A stretch of DNA of 64,000 nucleotides, from NCBI RefSeq assembly GCF_017877055.1, contig NZ_JAGIPG010000002.1, positions 930,001-994,000 of the forward strand, in the 5' to 3' direction. The notes under the pieces are model-generated. The model saw only the letters and a program-made list of their open reading frames with translations. It was not told where the DNA came from and made no database searches. Both the position numbers and the translations under genes were made by a program. This document shows, one piece after another, positions 16,551 through 25,844 of the stretch. Numbering within the stretch: the stretch's first letter is position 1; the number at the start of each line of letters is the position of its first letter. Source of the DNA: Neorhizobium galegae. Lineage in GTDB: Bacteria > Pseudomonadota > Alphaproteobacteria > Rhizobiales > Rhizobiaceae.

Positions 16551-16670
16551 CGGCGGCACAAATCTTCATTCAATAATATTGAATGAACGTGATCGCGACG
16601 GCGCTTGCCGCTCGGCTTGGAAAGTACGATGTTTCGTTTGTGAATAGCCGAAGAATTCCGGAAGCATCCC

Positions 16671-17264
16671 ATGCCGCGTCGCTCCGCTGGTGGCTATGAC
16701 CTTGTCGCGATTGCTCTGCACTGGACGATCGCGGTGCTGATCCTCGGCCTGCTGGTCCTCGGCTTTATCATGACCCGCCGATCGATCGATCCCGCCCTGC
16801 AGTTCTCGCTCTTCCAGTGGCACAAGTCCTTCGGCATGCTGGCACTGCTGATGGCCGCCGTGAGGCTGGTTCGTTCGCTGACCGCCGTGCGCGTGAAGCC
16901 CGTGGAAGGTCTGAGTGCCCTGGAACGTCGCACGGCCCATGCGATGCACTATCTGCTGTTGACTTTGGCGGTGGTGGTGCCGGTGGCCGGCTGGATGATC
17001 GCTTCCGCATCGCCGCTCGAAATTCCCACTTTCGCGTTCAACCTCGTCGTCATTCCGCATCTTCCGGTGCCGAAGTCGGAAGCCGCCGAGATGTGGTGGA
17101 CGACCGTCCATGCGGTTCTCGCCTATTCGACGCTGGCACTCGTCTTCCTGCATTCCGCCGCCGCACTCTACCACCACTATGTCAGGCACGACGACGTGCT
17201 CACCCGCATGCTCGGAAGCCGGTATCGCACCGTCAAAACGTCAATCGAGGAGCCGGAACCATGA
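16671..17264 (+). CDS. Cytochrome b561 family protein
   Basis: A 197-residue inner-membrane di-haem b-type cytochrome with four membrane helices. Histidines sit in the expected places: ALHWTIA (helix 1), FQWHKSFG (helix 2), TVHAVLAY and FLHSAAALYHHY (helices 3-4). The family moves electrons from quinol or superoxide to periplasmic partners. The stop overlaps the ATG of the YceI gene (ATGA), a pairing seen in many proteobacteria, so the two proteins probably work together. Confidence 0.92.
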   Translation: MPRRSAGGYDLVAIALHWTIAVLILGLLVLGFIMTRRSIDPALQFSLFQWHKSFGMLALLMAAVRLVRSLTAVRVKPVEGLSALERRTAHAMHYLLLTLAVVVPVAGWMIASASPLEIPTFAFNLVVIPHLPVPKSEAAEMWWTTVHAVLAYSTLALVFLHSAAALYHHYVRHDDVLTRMLGSRYRTVKTSIEEPEP

Positions 17265-17848
17265 CCCGCAAGACAGCCGTCATCGCAGCAATGCTGCTCA
17301 CCATGTCGCTTCCCCAGGCCAGCTTCTCCGCGGTCGACGTCCCGAGCCTCGCGGAGGCGGCCGGGCGTTATGCCATCACGCCCGGTTCCCGCATCGCCTT
17401 TGCGGTGGATCAGGTGGGCGGCGGCGGCATCAAAGGAAAATTCGGCAAGTTTTCGGGCACGTTCAACCTGAAAGCCGGCGATCTCGCGCATTCCATGGTG
17501 AATTTCGACCTGAAGCCGGAAAGCGTCAGCACCGGCCAGGATCGCATCGATGCCTTCCTGCGCTCCGGCGCCGTCTTCGATTCCTCTCGGTTCGAGACGA
17601 TCTCGTTCCGGTCGGAACGGGTCGAGCAGACCGGCCCGGACAGCGCCCGCATCACCGGAACGCTGACCGCCAAGGGGCATAGCTCATCCGAAATCTTCGA
17701 TGTGAAGCTGACCTCCTGGAACGGCCGAAAGATAGGCTTCAAAGTCAGCGGCAAGATCTACCGCTCGCGCTACGCCATGGACGTCGGCACACCGATCTAT
17801 TCCAACGTCGTGCAGTTCGACATGGTGATCGAGGGCGAGCGGAGCTAG
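17261..17848 (+). CDS. YceI family periplasmic protein
   Basis: A 195-residue exported lipocalin-like protein that binds polyisoprenoid or quinone-like lipids. Signal peptide at residues 1-24 (LLTMSLPQASFSA), then the YceI beta-barrel: YAITPGSRIAFAVDQ, GKFGKFSGTFNL, SGAVFDSSRFETISFRS and a GTLTAKGHSS segment typical of the family. It overlaps the cytochrome b561 gene by 4 bases and is the second gene of that operon. The function is inferred from the family. Confidence 0.9.
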   Translation: MTRKTAVIAAMLLTMSLPQASFSAVDVPSLAEAAGRYAITPGSRIAFAVDQVGGGGIKGKFGKFSGTFNLKAGDLAHSMVNFDLKPESVSTGQDRIDAFLRSGAVFDSSRFETISFRSERVEQTGPDSARITGTLTAKGHSSSEIFDVKLTSWNGRKIGFKVSGKIYRSRYAMDVGTPIYSNVVQFDMVIEGERS

Positions 17849-18105
17849 AGACAGCGCCCTCGGTCGGGTCCATTACTTCATTCGACGTAGGAAGATGCTG
17901 CTTCGGAGCCTTGCCTTGGAAAAGGGTTGCAGGAGTGCGAGACACCGTCAACTGAAGTTATTGATTCTAAATTCAGGTTTTAAAACGAGCGGTTCGATTT
18001 GGAATCCCTCTAACAACTAACGCTTTCGAAGTATGGACTTTTGTCACGGTTGCGCCATCCAAAAAATATGACACTCTGACCGAAGTATAGTCTGGGGGGA
18101 GTGTA

Positions 18106-18945
18106 ATGGCGCAGTTAGTATATCCCATTGATCCGGACACTCTTCTGGCAGATGTTGATGCTGCTCGCTCGATGGCCCGGAATTATGCCGAGGCTTACCA
18201 ATCGGCATCGCCTTATCCGCATATCTGCATCGACAATTTCCTGCCCGAGCAAATTCTGGAAAACGTCCTGGCCGACCTCAGGAATCGTCCCGAAAAGGAG
18301 ACGACTTTTGCGAGGGCGCAGGAGAACAAGAAGGTCTCCTATGCTCCGGAGCGGCTTCCGACCTACACCAGGAACCTGTTCTATGCGCTGAATTCGCGCC
18401 CTTTCATCCTGTTCCTGGAGGAGATGACCGGTATCGAGGGATTGATCCCCGACCCGTTCTTTTTCGGCGCCGGCGTCCATGAGACCGCCAACGGCGGTCA
18501 TCTCGATATCCACGCGGATTTCAACCTTCATTCCAAGATGAAGGTCGAGCGCCGGCTCAACACGCTGATCTATCTCAACAAGGGTTGGCGGGAAGAGTGG
18601 GGCGGCTCTTTCGAAATCTGGGACAAGGAGATGAAGGGCAAGGTGCACAGTTTCACCCCGCTGTTCAACCGCATGGTCACCTTCTCGACCACGTCGGACT
18701 CCTTCCACGGCAATCCCAGCGTCGTGAATCATCCGGAAGACAAGACGAGGGACTCGATCGCCCTCTACTATTACACGGCGACCTGGGACGAATCCCGCAA
18801 GTCGCATTCGACGCTCTTCAAGCCGCGGCCGAATTCGGCGGACAAGAAGGACTATGCCGAAATACGCCGCGACGTGCTGCGCGATTTCACGCCGCCAATG
18901 CTCTATCGCAAGATCATCGGGCCGCTGAGCCGCCTCGGTTTCTAG
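18106..18945 (+). CDS. 2-oxoglutarate/Fe(II)-dependent oxygenase, prolyl-4-hydroxylase-like
   Basis: A 279-residue double-stranded beta-helix oxygenase. The iron triad is visible as HLDIHADFN (H...D) and a distal His in DSFHGNPSVV, followed by RDSIALYYYT, whose Arg would bind 2-oxoglutarate. The N-terminal half (SPYPHICIDNFLPEQILENVLADL) is typical of the group. Family members hydroxylate proteins or small molecules, often in polysaccharide loci. The neighbours give no hint of the substrate. The gene stands alone after a 257-base AT-rich gap and has a GGGGGGAGTG ribosome site. Confidence 0.85.
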   Translation: MAQLVYPIDPDTLLADVDAARSMARNYAEAYQSASPYPHICIDNFLPEQILENVLADLRNRPEKETTFARAQENKKVSYAPERLPTYTRNLFYALNSRPFILFLEEMTGIEGLIPDPFFFGAGVHETANGGHLDIHADFNLHSKMKVERRLNTLIYLNKGWREEWGGSFEIWDKEMKGKVHSFTPLFNRMVTFSTTSDSFHGNPSVVNHPEDKTRDSIALYYYTATWDESRKSHSTLFKPRPNSADKKDYAEIRRDVLRDFTPPMLYRKIIGPLSRLGF

Positions 18946-18969
18946 TCCGGGAGAGCCCGACGGTCAGGT

Positions 18970-20889
18970 TCAGCCGGCAAAACCGACCCCGATCTGGGGT
19001 TGGCCGAGTGTCCTGAACACGGTCGAGACGATGCCGGCGCGGTCGAGGCCGGCCTTGGCATACATTGCATCCGGGCTTGCCTGCTGCATCCAGATGTCCG
19101 GCAGCACCAGCGAGCGGATCTTCAGCCCGTTGTCGAGCAGGCCCTCGGTCGCCAGGAACTGCAGAACATGGCTGCCGAAGCCGCCGACCGCACCTTCCTC
19201 GATGGTGATGAGCACTTCATGATGGCGGGCGATCTGGCGGATCAGGTCCTGGTCCAGCGGCTTGGCGAAACGTGCATCCGCGACCGTTGTCGAAAGCCCG
19301 GCGGCATCGAGGTCCTCCGCGGCAAGCAGACATTCCTTGAGGCGCGTGCCGAAGGAGAGCAAAGCCACCTTGGCGCCCTGCTTGACCACCCGGCCCTTGC
19401 CGATTTGAAGAATTTGGCCGCGTTCCGGCAATTCGACGCCCACACCTTCGCCGCGCGGGTAACGGAAGGAGATCGGGCCTTCGTCATAGGCGGCCGCCGT
19501 GCGCACCATGTGCTTCAGCTCCGCCTCGTCGGCGGCAGCCATCACCACCATGCCCGGCAGGGTGGCGAGGAAGGTCGTATCGAACGATCCCGCATGGGTC
19601 GGCCCGTCGGCGCCGACGAAGCCGGCGCGGTCGATCGGGAATCGGACCGGCAGTCCCTGGATCGCCACGTCATGGACAACCTGGTCATAACCGCGCTGCA
19701 GGAAGGTCGAATAAAGCGCGCAGAACGGCTTGTAGCCTTCCGCCGCAAGGCCAGCCGCAAAGGTCACCGCATGCTGCTCGGCAATGCCGACATCGAAGGT
19801 GCGGGCCGGAAACACGTCCGCGAGCTTGTCGATGCCTGTGCCGTTCGGCATCGCGGCGGTGACGCCGACGATCTTCTCGTCGAGCTCAGCTTCCTGCACC
19901 AGCGCCTCGCCGAACACGCTCGTGTAGCTCGGTGCGTTCGGTTTCGATTTCGCCTGCGCGCCGGTGATGACGTCGAACTTGTTGACGCCGTGGTATTTGT
20001 CGGCGGCGGCTTCCGCCGGCGCGTAACCCTTGCCCTTCTGCGTCACCACATGGATCAAGACCGGGCCCCGGGCATTGTCGCGCACATTGCGCAGCACCGG
20101 CAGGAGGTGGTCGAAGGAATGACCGTCGATCGGGCCGATATGGTAGAAACCCATCTCCTCGAACATAGTCCCGCCGGTAACGTACCCGCGGGCATGTTCG
20201 ACGGCGCGGGTGATCGCCCGGTCGACGTTCTTGCCAAGATAGGCAGTCAGTTTCTTGCCGAGATCGCGAAAACCCATATAGGTGCGGCCGGAGGCGAGAC
20301 GGGCCAGATAGGCGCTCATCGCACCGGTCGGCGGGGCGATCGACATGTCGTTGTCGTTGAGGATGACGATCAGCCGCGCATCGAGCGCGCCGGCATTGTT
20401 CAGCGCCTCATAGGCCATGCCGGCCGACATCGCGCCGTCGCCGATGACGGCGATCACGTTGCGCTTCGAGCCCGAAAGATCGGCCGCGACCGCCATGCCG
20501 AGGCCGGCCGAGATCGACGTCGAGGAATGTGCGGCGCCGAATGGGTCGTATTCGCTCTCGGCCCGGCGAGTGAAGCCGGAAAGCCCGTCCTCCTGGCGCA
20601 GCGTGCGAATGCGGTCGCGCCGGCCGGTCAAGATCTTGTGCGGATAACACTGGTGGCCGACATCGAAGATCAGCCTGTCGTCCGGCGTGTTGAAGACCTT
20701 GTGGATGGCGATTGTCAGTTCCACGACGCCGAGGCCGGCGCCGAGATGGCCGCCGGTCCGCGAGACCGCATCGATCATCTCGTCGCGCAATTCGCGGGCG
20801 AGCTGCGTCAGGTCGCGATCATCGATCTCGCGAAGATCGGCAGGAAGCTTGACCTTGTCGAGCAGTGGCGTGGCGGGGATTGATGTCAC
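18970..20889 (-). CDS. dxs: 1-deoxy-D-xylulose-5-phosphate synthase
   Basis: First enzyme of the MEP isoprenoid pathway: joins pyruvate and glyceraldehyde 3-phosphate with thiamine diphosphate. The 639-residue length is standard. Seen are the ThDP-binding [18 protein letters not shown] motif, an N-terminal transketolase half with [14 protein letters not shown], and the central pyrimidine-binding part ([22 protein letters not shown]). The start codon is a GTG at 20889. In rhizobia dxs usually sits next to xseB and tlyA; here both have been moved away by intervening genes. Confidence 0.97.
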   Translation of the reverse strand: MTSIPATPLLDKVKLPADLREIDDRDLTQLARELRDEMIDAVSRTGGHLGAGLGVVELTIAIHKVFNTPDDRLIFDVGHQCYPHKILTGRRDRIRTLRQEDGLSGFTRRAESEYDPFGAAHSSTSISAGLGMAVAADLSGSKRNVIAVIGDGAMSAGMAYEALNNAGALDARLIVILNDNDMSIAPPTGAMSAYLARLASGRTYMGFRDLGKKLTAYLGKNVDRAITRAVEHARGYVTGGTMFEEMGFYHIGPIDGHSFDHLLPVLRNVRDNARGPVLIHVVTQKGKGYAPAEAAADKYHGVNKFDVITGAQAKSKPNAPSYTSVFGEALVQEAELDEKIVGVTAAMPNGTGIDKLADVFPARTFDVGIAEQHAVTFAAGLAAEGYKPFCALYSTFLQRGYDQVVHDVAIQGLPVRFPIDRAGFVGADGPTHAGSFDTTFLATLPGMVVMAAADEAELKHMVRTAAAYDEGPISFRYPRGEGVGVELPERGQILQIGKGRVVKQGAKVALLSFGTRLKECLLAAEDLDAAGLSTTVADARFAKPLDQDLIRQIARHHEVLITIEEGAVGGFGSHVLQFLATEGLLDNGLKIRSLVLPDIWMQQASPDAMYAKAGLDRAGIVSTVFRTLGQPQIGVGFAG

Positions 20890-20990
20890 GAATGGTGGCC
20901 TTTTCTGCTCTTTTCCGGAAGCACGTTCCTCCCCAAGATGAGAAGAAAGCAGGCTTTTTCAAGTTGCATGACCTTCGGTTCTAACCGATT

Positions 20991-21914
20991 TCAGGCCGTG
21001 GGCAAGGGGACAAACTCCTCCTCGTCCCCCGGCACGATGTCGAAACGGCCGGTGCGCCACTCATCTTTTGCCTTTTCAATGCGCTCCTTGGATGAGGAAA
21101 CGAAGTTCCACCAGATATAGCGCTTGGAGTTCAGCGCCGCCCCGCCGAACAGCATCAGGTGGCAGCCAGGAGCGCCAGCTTCGAGGGTGATATCGTCGCC
21201 CGAACGGAAGACGAGAAGCTGGTCGGCCGCAAACCGGTCGCCGGAAACGACCAGTTCGCCGGAAAGAATGTAGATGGCCCGTTCCTCATGCGCCGCCGCA
21301 AACGGGAAGCGCCTCCCAGCCTCGAGGTGGAGATCGACATAGAGCGTGTCGGTGAAGGTCGAGACGGGCGAACCGAGGCCCTCGAAAGCGCCGATCACCA
21401 CTCGGCCACTCGCGCCGTCCGCATCGATGACCGGCATTTTCTCCTTGCCCGTGTGCGAGAAGGTCGGATCGATCTCCTCCTTGTCGTCCGGCAGTGCCAG
21501 CCAGGTCTGCAGCCCGGAGACCGACATCGGATGGCCGCGCAGGTTTTCCGGCGTGCGTTCCGAATGCACGATGCCACGGCCGGCGGTCATCAGGTTGATG
21601 TCGCCCGGCCGGATGACCAGTTCGGTGCCGAGGCTGTCGCGATGCTTGATCTCGCCATCGAACAGGTAGGTGACGGTGGAAAGCCCGATATGCGGATGCG
21701 GCTTGACGTCGAGCGCCTCGTCGGCGCGCAGCAGCGCCGGTCCCATCCGGTCGAAGAAGATGAAAGGTCCCACCAGTCTTTTCTGCCGGCTCGGCAAAGC
21801 GCGCCGCACGGAAAACCCGCCGATATCGCTGGTGCGCGGAATGATCAGGTTCTCGATCGCATCGCAGGCAAAGGCGTCACCCGCGACCGGGTCGTTTCCG
21901 GGGAAGAAGGACAT
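20991..21914 (-). CDS. Pirin family protein
   Basis: A 307-residue bicupin. The pirin metal site is present: HPHIGLSTVTYLFDGE (two His), then H and Glu further on (GIVHSERTPE), with RPGDINLMTAGRG between. Family members bind iron, and some act as quercetin dioxygenases or redox sensors. I chose the ATG at 21914 (MSFFPGNDP). A longer reading to 21977 adds residues that belong to the HepT relic upstream. The second cupin (about 190-290) lacks obvious metal ligands, as is usual. Monocistronic between dxs and the TRAP operon. Confidence 0.88.
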   Translation of the reverse strand: MSFFPGNDPVAGDAFACDAIENLIIPRTSDIGGFSVRRALPSRQKRLVGPFIFFDRMGPALLRADEALDVKPHPHIGLSTVTYLFDGEIKHRDSLGTELVIRPGDINLMTAGRGIVHSERTPENLRGHPMSVSGLQTWLALPDDKEEIDPTFSHTGKEKMPVIDADGASGRVVIGAFEGLGSPVSTFTDTLYVDLHLEAGRRFPFAAAHEERAIYILSGELVVSGDRFAADQLLVFRSGDDITLEAGAPGCHLMLFGGAALNSKRYIWWNFVSSSKERIEKAKDEWRTGRFDIVPGDEEEFVPLPTA

Positions 21915-21920
21915 GAAGGG

Positions 21921-22104
21921 ACTCGCTACACTGTTCCTGGTCGGCCGGATACTGCGCCAGGAATGTTTCGAGTTCAACGAGAAGCGTCGGGAGCAGCTCC
22001 TCGGCCAATGAGCTGAGTTTGACCGCCGCTTCGGAAAGGCGTGAAAAACATCGCTCGACGGCGTTACGGATCAGACGATGTCCTGCATATGCCAGAAAAT
22101 CCAT
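21921..22104 (-). pseudogene. Decayed HepT-like (DUF86) toxin fragment
   Basis: The frame from 22104 reads MDFLAYAGHRLIRNAVERCF and then SRLSEAAVKLSSLAEELLPT, which resembles the central part of HepT/DUF86 toxins (AVER, EAAxKL, AEELxP). The family's next block, PWRxIRGIGN, is absent in this frame, but a similar string (SWRSIRPTRN) appears about 25 bases on in the frame leading into pirin. That implies a frameshift plus small insertion. The N-terminal half and the nucleotidyltransferase partner MntA are missing. I read it as a relic of a HepT-MntA pair. The family match is from memory. Confidence 0.5.
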
Positions 22105-22116
22105 GCCCCGAGAGCA

Positions 22117-22476
22117 TTAGCGACACCCGCTCAAGGCGACCTCATCCCCTACCGTCGCCCCAAGCTCCATACATCCCCCCGTATGACACAGCCTCCATCC
22201 ACCCGGCGTCATGCCGGACGCCGCCAGTGAAACGCGCTGCTGCTGCGGCAGCGTCGGGTGCCAAACCCACCAGCCGTCCTTCACCTCCGCGTCCGGCCCA
22301 GGCTCCATGCCCGCGCCGGAACCCTTCACCTCCGCTTGGCGAAGCTCCAGACCGGCCGGCGTCACGGCCCATGTCTCTCGCCATTCGGTCTTCTGCACCG
22401 AATGCGTCCAGGAGAGCGTGAACATCGAGAGAGCGAGCGTCGTCACCTTGCCGCCTGCCAGGATGCAGAGGCTCAT
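22117..22476 (-). CDS. DUF1850 protein, TRAP transporter partner
   Basis: A 119-residue protein with a short hydrophobic N-terminus (possible export signal, MSLCILAGGKVTTLAL) and a beta-rich body (SFTLSWTHSVQKTEWRETW-like start, TPAGLELRQAEVKGSGAGME). This matches the DUF1850 family, which is nearly always encoded beside TAXI-type TRAP permeases. It lies 10 bases after the fused permease on the same strand. The role is unknown, but it is presumed to assist the transporter. Confidence 0.8.
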   Translation of the reverse strand: MSLCILAGGKVTTLALSMFTLSWTHSVQKTEWRETWAVTPAGLELRQAEVKGSGAGMEPGPDAEVKDGWWVWHPTLPQQQRVSLAASGMTPGGWRLCHTGGCMELGATVGDEVALSGCR

Positions 22477-22486
22477 TGCCCGGTGC

Positions 22487-24598
22487 TCATGTCAGTGCCG
22501 GTGCGGTCGGCGCGTTGCGTTTGCGCCACCAGTGTTGGGCGACGACGATGATGCCGAGGGTCCAGCCGACCTCGTCGGTCCAGGGAAGCGCCATTACAAG
22601 GCTGGCACCCGCGACCAACGCAAGCAGGCGCTCCCACAGGGCCATGCGGGCGAACAGGAAACCGACGACTGCGGTCCCCCAGAGCGCGATGCCGAAGCAC
22701 GCCTTGAGGAAGACGTAGGCGACCTCGACCGGATAACCCCACGCGGCGGCGATCGCACCCGGATCCTGCAGCATCAGCGCCGGCGTATAGACGGCCATGA
22801 ACGGCACCACGAAGCCGGCGGTCGCGAGCTTGGTCGCCTCCACGCCGATCTTCAGCCCGGAGGTCTTCGCCATCGGTGCCGCCGCGAAGGCGGCGAGTGC
22901 GACGGGCGGCGTCAGGTCGGCCATGATGCCGAAATAGAAGACGAACATGTGACTGACGATCAGCGGCACGCCGAGTTCGAGCAGCGCCGGCCCGGCAAGC
23001 GACGAGGTGATGATGTAGTTCGGGATTGTCGGAATGCCCATTCCGAGGATCAGGCAGGTGATCATCGTCAAGACTAGCGACAGGAACAGGTTGTGCTCGC
23101 CGATCCGGATGATCGCGCCGACAAAGGTCGAGGCGATGCCGGTCAGCGTCAGCGTGCCGATGACGATGCCGACGATGGCGCAGGCGATGCCGACCGGCAG
23201 CGCGTTCTTGGCGCCTTCCGCCATGGCGTCGCGGCAGATCGCCAGCGTCTCGTGCCCCCCTTTGACGAAGAGGCAGCCAGCGATCAGGGCGAGGATGACG
23301 ATTGCCAGGAAGTTCACCCCGTAACGCAGGAACGAGGCGGCGGCGATGCCGATTACGATCCAGAAGACGAGACGGAAGGCAAGCGGGCCGATGCTTGCGG
23401 CAAGCGGCATGCCGAGGATCAGCACGATGACCAGCGCCAGGCCCATCGTACCGGCGAAGATCGGCGTATAACCGGCAAACAGCAGGTAGACCAGGGCAGC
23501 GAGCGGCAGGATCAGCGGCCAGTGCTCCCTGACGGCGGCCCAGGGGTTCGGCAGGTCGGCCTTGTTCATGCCCTTGAGGCCGGCCTTGCCGGCTTCCAGG
23601 AACACCATCCAGAAACAGACGCCGAAATAGAGCACGGCCGGGATGATGGCCGCCTTGACGATCTCCGCGTACGAGACGTTGAGCGTCTCGGCCATGATGA
23701 AGGCGACGGCGCCCATGACCGGCGGCATGATCTGCCCGCCCATGGACGAGGTCGCCTCGACACCGCCCGCAAAGGCCGAACGAAAACCGAAGCGCTTCAT
23801 CAGCGGAATGGTGAACTGGCCGGAGGCGACAACATTGGCGACGCCCGAGCCGGAAATCGTGCCCATCAGCGCCGAGGACATGACGCAGACCTGAGCCGGC
23901 CCGCCGCGCCAGGTGCCGACCAGGCCGAGCGCGAAATCGTTGAATAGCGCCAGCATGCCGGCGCGTTCCAGAAATGCAGCAAAGACCACGAAGATGAAGA
24001 TATAGGCCGCCGAGACGTAGATCGGCGTGCCGTAGATGCCTTCGGTGCCGTAGGCAAAGTTCTCGATGATCTGCTCGAAATCGTAGCCGCGATGGATGAA
24101 CGGGCCGGGGGCGTATTGCCCGAAAAAGCAGTAGGCGAGGAATATGGCGGCAATGATCGTCAGCGGCAGGCCCATCAGCCGCCGCGCCGCTTCGAAGACG
24201 AGCACGATCAGCACGGTTCCGACGATGAGGTCCGGTGTCGTCAGGAACCCGCTTCTGACGATCAGGTCCTGATAGAAGACCCAGTTATAGACGCCGGTCA
24301 GGAAGCCAAGGATGCCGAGCGCCCAGAACCAGATCTTGCCGGCTTTCGTCTTGGCAACGAGATTGCCGATCAGCACGAAACCGAGCAGCAACAGGAAGCC
24401 CACATGCATGGCGCGGACGATCTGGCTCGCAAGCGTGCCGTAGGCGGCCGTCCAGAGCTGGAAAAGGGTGAAGGCAAAGGCGATCCAGAAGGCAATCCGC
24501 CCGGTGATCCCTTCGCCGAAGCCGGCCGGCAGGCCCTCGATCGGCTCTTCGGCCGAGTGCGGACCGTTCTGGTTCTGCAGCATTGTCGCGTCGGACAT
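22487..24598 (-). CDS. TRAP transporter fused permease (4TM/12TM, DctQM)
   Basis: A 703-residue inner-membrane protein in which the small (DctQ-like, first about 150 residues) and large (DctM-like) TRAP subunits are fused, the arrangement typical of TAXI systems. It is a secondary importer driven by an ion gradient and using a periplasmic binding protein. Many hydrophobic helices are evident, and DctM-type motifs such as GSGVANVVASGQFTIPLMKR and ILGMGIPTIPNYI are present. A CCGGAGAG ribosome site precedes the ATG. It is followed by DUF1850; the binding protein lies upstream, across a 150-base palindromic repeat. Confidence 0.92.
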   Translation of the reverse strand: MSDATMLQNQNGPHSAEEPIEGLPAGFGEGITGRIAFWIAFAFTLFQLWTAAYGTLASQIVRAMHVGFLLLLGFVLIGNLVAKTKAGKIWFWALGILGFLTGVYNWVFYQDLIVRSGFLTTPDLIVGTVLIVLVFEAARRLMGLPLTIIAAIFLAYCFFGQYAPGPFIHRGYDFEQIIENFAYGTEGIYGTPIYVSAAYIFIFVVFAAFLERAGMLALFNDFALGLVGTWRGGPAQVCVMSSALMGTISGSGVANVVASGQFTIPLMKRFGFRSAFAGGVEATSSMGGQIMPPVMGAVAFIMAETLNVSYAEIVKAAIIPAVLYFGVCFWMVFLEAGKAGLKGMNKADLPNPWAAVREHWPLILPLAALVYLLFAGYTPIFAGTMGLALVIVLILGMPLAASIGPLAFRLVFWIVIGIAAASFLRYGVNFLAIVILALIAGCLFVKGGHETLAICRDAMAEGAKNALPVGIACAIVGIVIGTLTLTGIASTFVGAIIRIGEHNLFLSLVLTMITCLILGMGIPTIPNYIITSSLAGPALLELGVPLIVSHMFVFYFGIMADLTPPVALAAFAAAPMAKTSGLKIGVEATKLATAGFVVPFMAVYTPALMLQDPGAIAAAWGYPVEVAYVFLKACFGIALWGTAVVGFLFARMALWERLLALVAGASLVMALPWTDEVGWTLGIIVVAQHWWRKRNAPTAPALT

Positions 24599-24631
24599 CG
24601 TCTCTCCGGAAAAACTCGAATTTTCGGGCCT

Positions 24632-24738
24632 CTTCTCGTGAAGCGGGGAGAAATAGACGCAAGGCGCGGATGAGGGGCAGACCGCTCCTCATCCCTCGCC
24701 GCCTCGCTTTGCGCGGCATTTCTCCCGCTCGAGAGAAG
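24632..24738. repeat. Palindromic intergenic repeat (RIME-like)
   Basis: A roughly 107-base imperfect palindrome between the TRAP binding-protein and permease genes. The outer arms (24632-24654 and 24718-24738) are near-perfect inverted copies, and an inner pair GGATGAGG/CCTCATCC (24668-24675, 24687-24694) closes the stem. Such mosaic palindromes are common in rhizobial intergenic DNA. It may lower read-through from the binding protein to the permease. Confidence 0.6.
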
Positions 24739-24748
24739 ACGAAGCGGA

Positions 24749-25720
24749 TTACTTCACCAACCCGGCTTCCTTGTAATACCGCTCCGCGCCCGGATGCAGC
24801 GGCACCGGCATGCCCTCCAGCGCCTTCTTCACGTCGATCGCCTTTGCGGCTGCATGCGCGGCGGAAAGCTTCGGCAGGTTGGAGAACAGCAGCTTGGTCA
24901 TCTGGTAGACGGTCTCGTCGGAGACGCCCGAATGGGTGATCAGGAAGTTGCCGACGGCGGCGGTCTCGACATCCGCAGTCTGGCCTTCATAGGTGCCGGC
25001 CGGGATTTTCACCGAGACATAAGGCGCGCCGATCTTGGCGACCTCGGCGGCAGGGATCGCCACCACGTTGATCTTCAGCGAGGTCGCAAGGTCGCGGATC
25101 GAAGCGACGCCGAGACCTGCCGACTGAAGCGTCGCATCGAGCTGGCGGTTCTTGATCAGCTCGACGGATTCGGCGAACGGCAGGTATTCGGTCTTGCCGA
25201 GGTCCTTGTAAGACATGCCGGCGGCCGTGAAGATGGCGCGGGCGTTGAGTTCCGTGCCGGAAGCCGGCGCCCCGACCGAAAGGCTCTTGCCCTTGAGATC
25301 GGCAAGCGTCTTCACGCCGGAATCGGCGCTGGCGACCACCTGGATGTAATTCGGATAGATAGCGGCGATGCCGCGCAGCTTGTCGAGCTTGGCGGGAAAG
25401 CCCGCTTCCTTGTTGCCCTTCCAGGCCTCCTGGACGGAATCGCCGAGCGAAAAGGCGATTTCGCCGCGTCCTGCCTGCAGCAGGTTGAGGTTTTCGACGG
25501 AAGCCTTGGTCGCCTGCACCTGCGTGCGCGCGTCCTTGATCCCCTGTCCGTAGATTTCCGCAAGCGCCACGCCGAGCGGATAATACACGCCCGACGTGCC
25601 GCCCGTCAGTACGTTGATGAATTCCGCAGCCTTCGCGCCGGCGGCGGAAAATGCCGTCGAAACGGCAAGTGTCGCCACGAACATGAGATTGATTTTACTG
25701 GCCTTCACGCCGAAGTTCAT
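24749..25720 (-). CDS. TAXI family TRAP transporter solute-binding protein
   Basis: A 323-residue periplasmic receptor for the fused permease. Signal peptide at residues 1-33 (cut after AGAKA), then the family start (EFINVLTGGTSGVYYPLG), KGKSLSVGAPASGTELNA and the closing segment (KALEGMPVPLHPGAERYYKE) typical of TAXI proteins. Known family ligands include glutamate, 2-oxoglutarate and related acids; none can be assigned here. The ATG at 25720 has a GGGAGGAGA ribosome site; upstream starts would spoil the signal peptide. It is the first gene of the TRAP operon. Confidence 0.93.
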   Translation of the reverse strand: MNFGVKASKINLMFVATLAVSTAFSAAGAKAAEFINVLTGGTSGVYYPLGVALAEIYGQGIKDARTQVQATKASVENLNLLQAGRGEIAFSLGDSVQEAWKGNKEAGFPAKLDKLRGIAAIYPNYIQVVASADSGVKTLADLKGKSLSVGAPASGTELNARAIFTAAGMSYKDLGKTEYLPFAESVELIKNRQLDATLQSAGLGVASIRDLATSLKINVVAIPAAEVAKIGAPYVSVKIPAGTYEGQTADVETAAVGNFLITHSGVSDETVYQMTKLLFSNLPKLSAAHAAAKAIDVKKALEGMPVPLHPGAERYYKEAGLVK

Positions 25721-25844
25721 AATGGTCTCCTCCCAAAACAACCATAAGATGGAGGCCATCATGGGGAGGCACTTCCGGTGCGTCAATCGGTTTATGACGC
25801 ATTCGTCGCGAAGGTCGTAAGACTTTGGTTTTAGTCGAGGAAAT

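Noticed and set aside
14520..16559. 679-residue minus-strand frame over the chemoreceptor and DUF4424 gene
   Set aside because: It spans two unrelated real genes and a terminator, and its residue composition is unnatural.
17849..18105. AT-rich gap as a small RNA gene
   Set aside because: No promoter-terminator pair could be recognised; only base composition stands out.
19000..20883. 627-residue plus-strand frame over dxs
   Set aside because: dxs on the minus strand is unambiguous; the overlap is a codon-bias effect.
24632..24738. Palindrome as a tRNA or structured RNA gene
   Set aside because: No cloverleaf, anticodon loop or conserved RNA motif could be made out.
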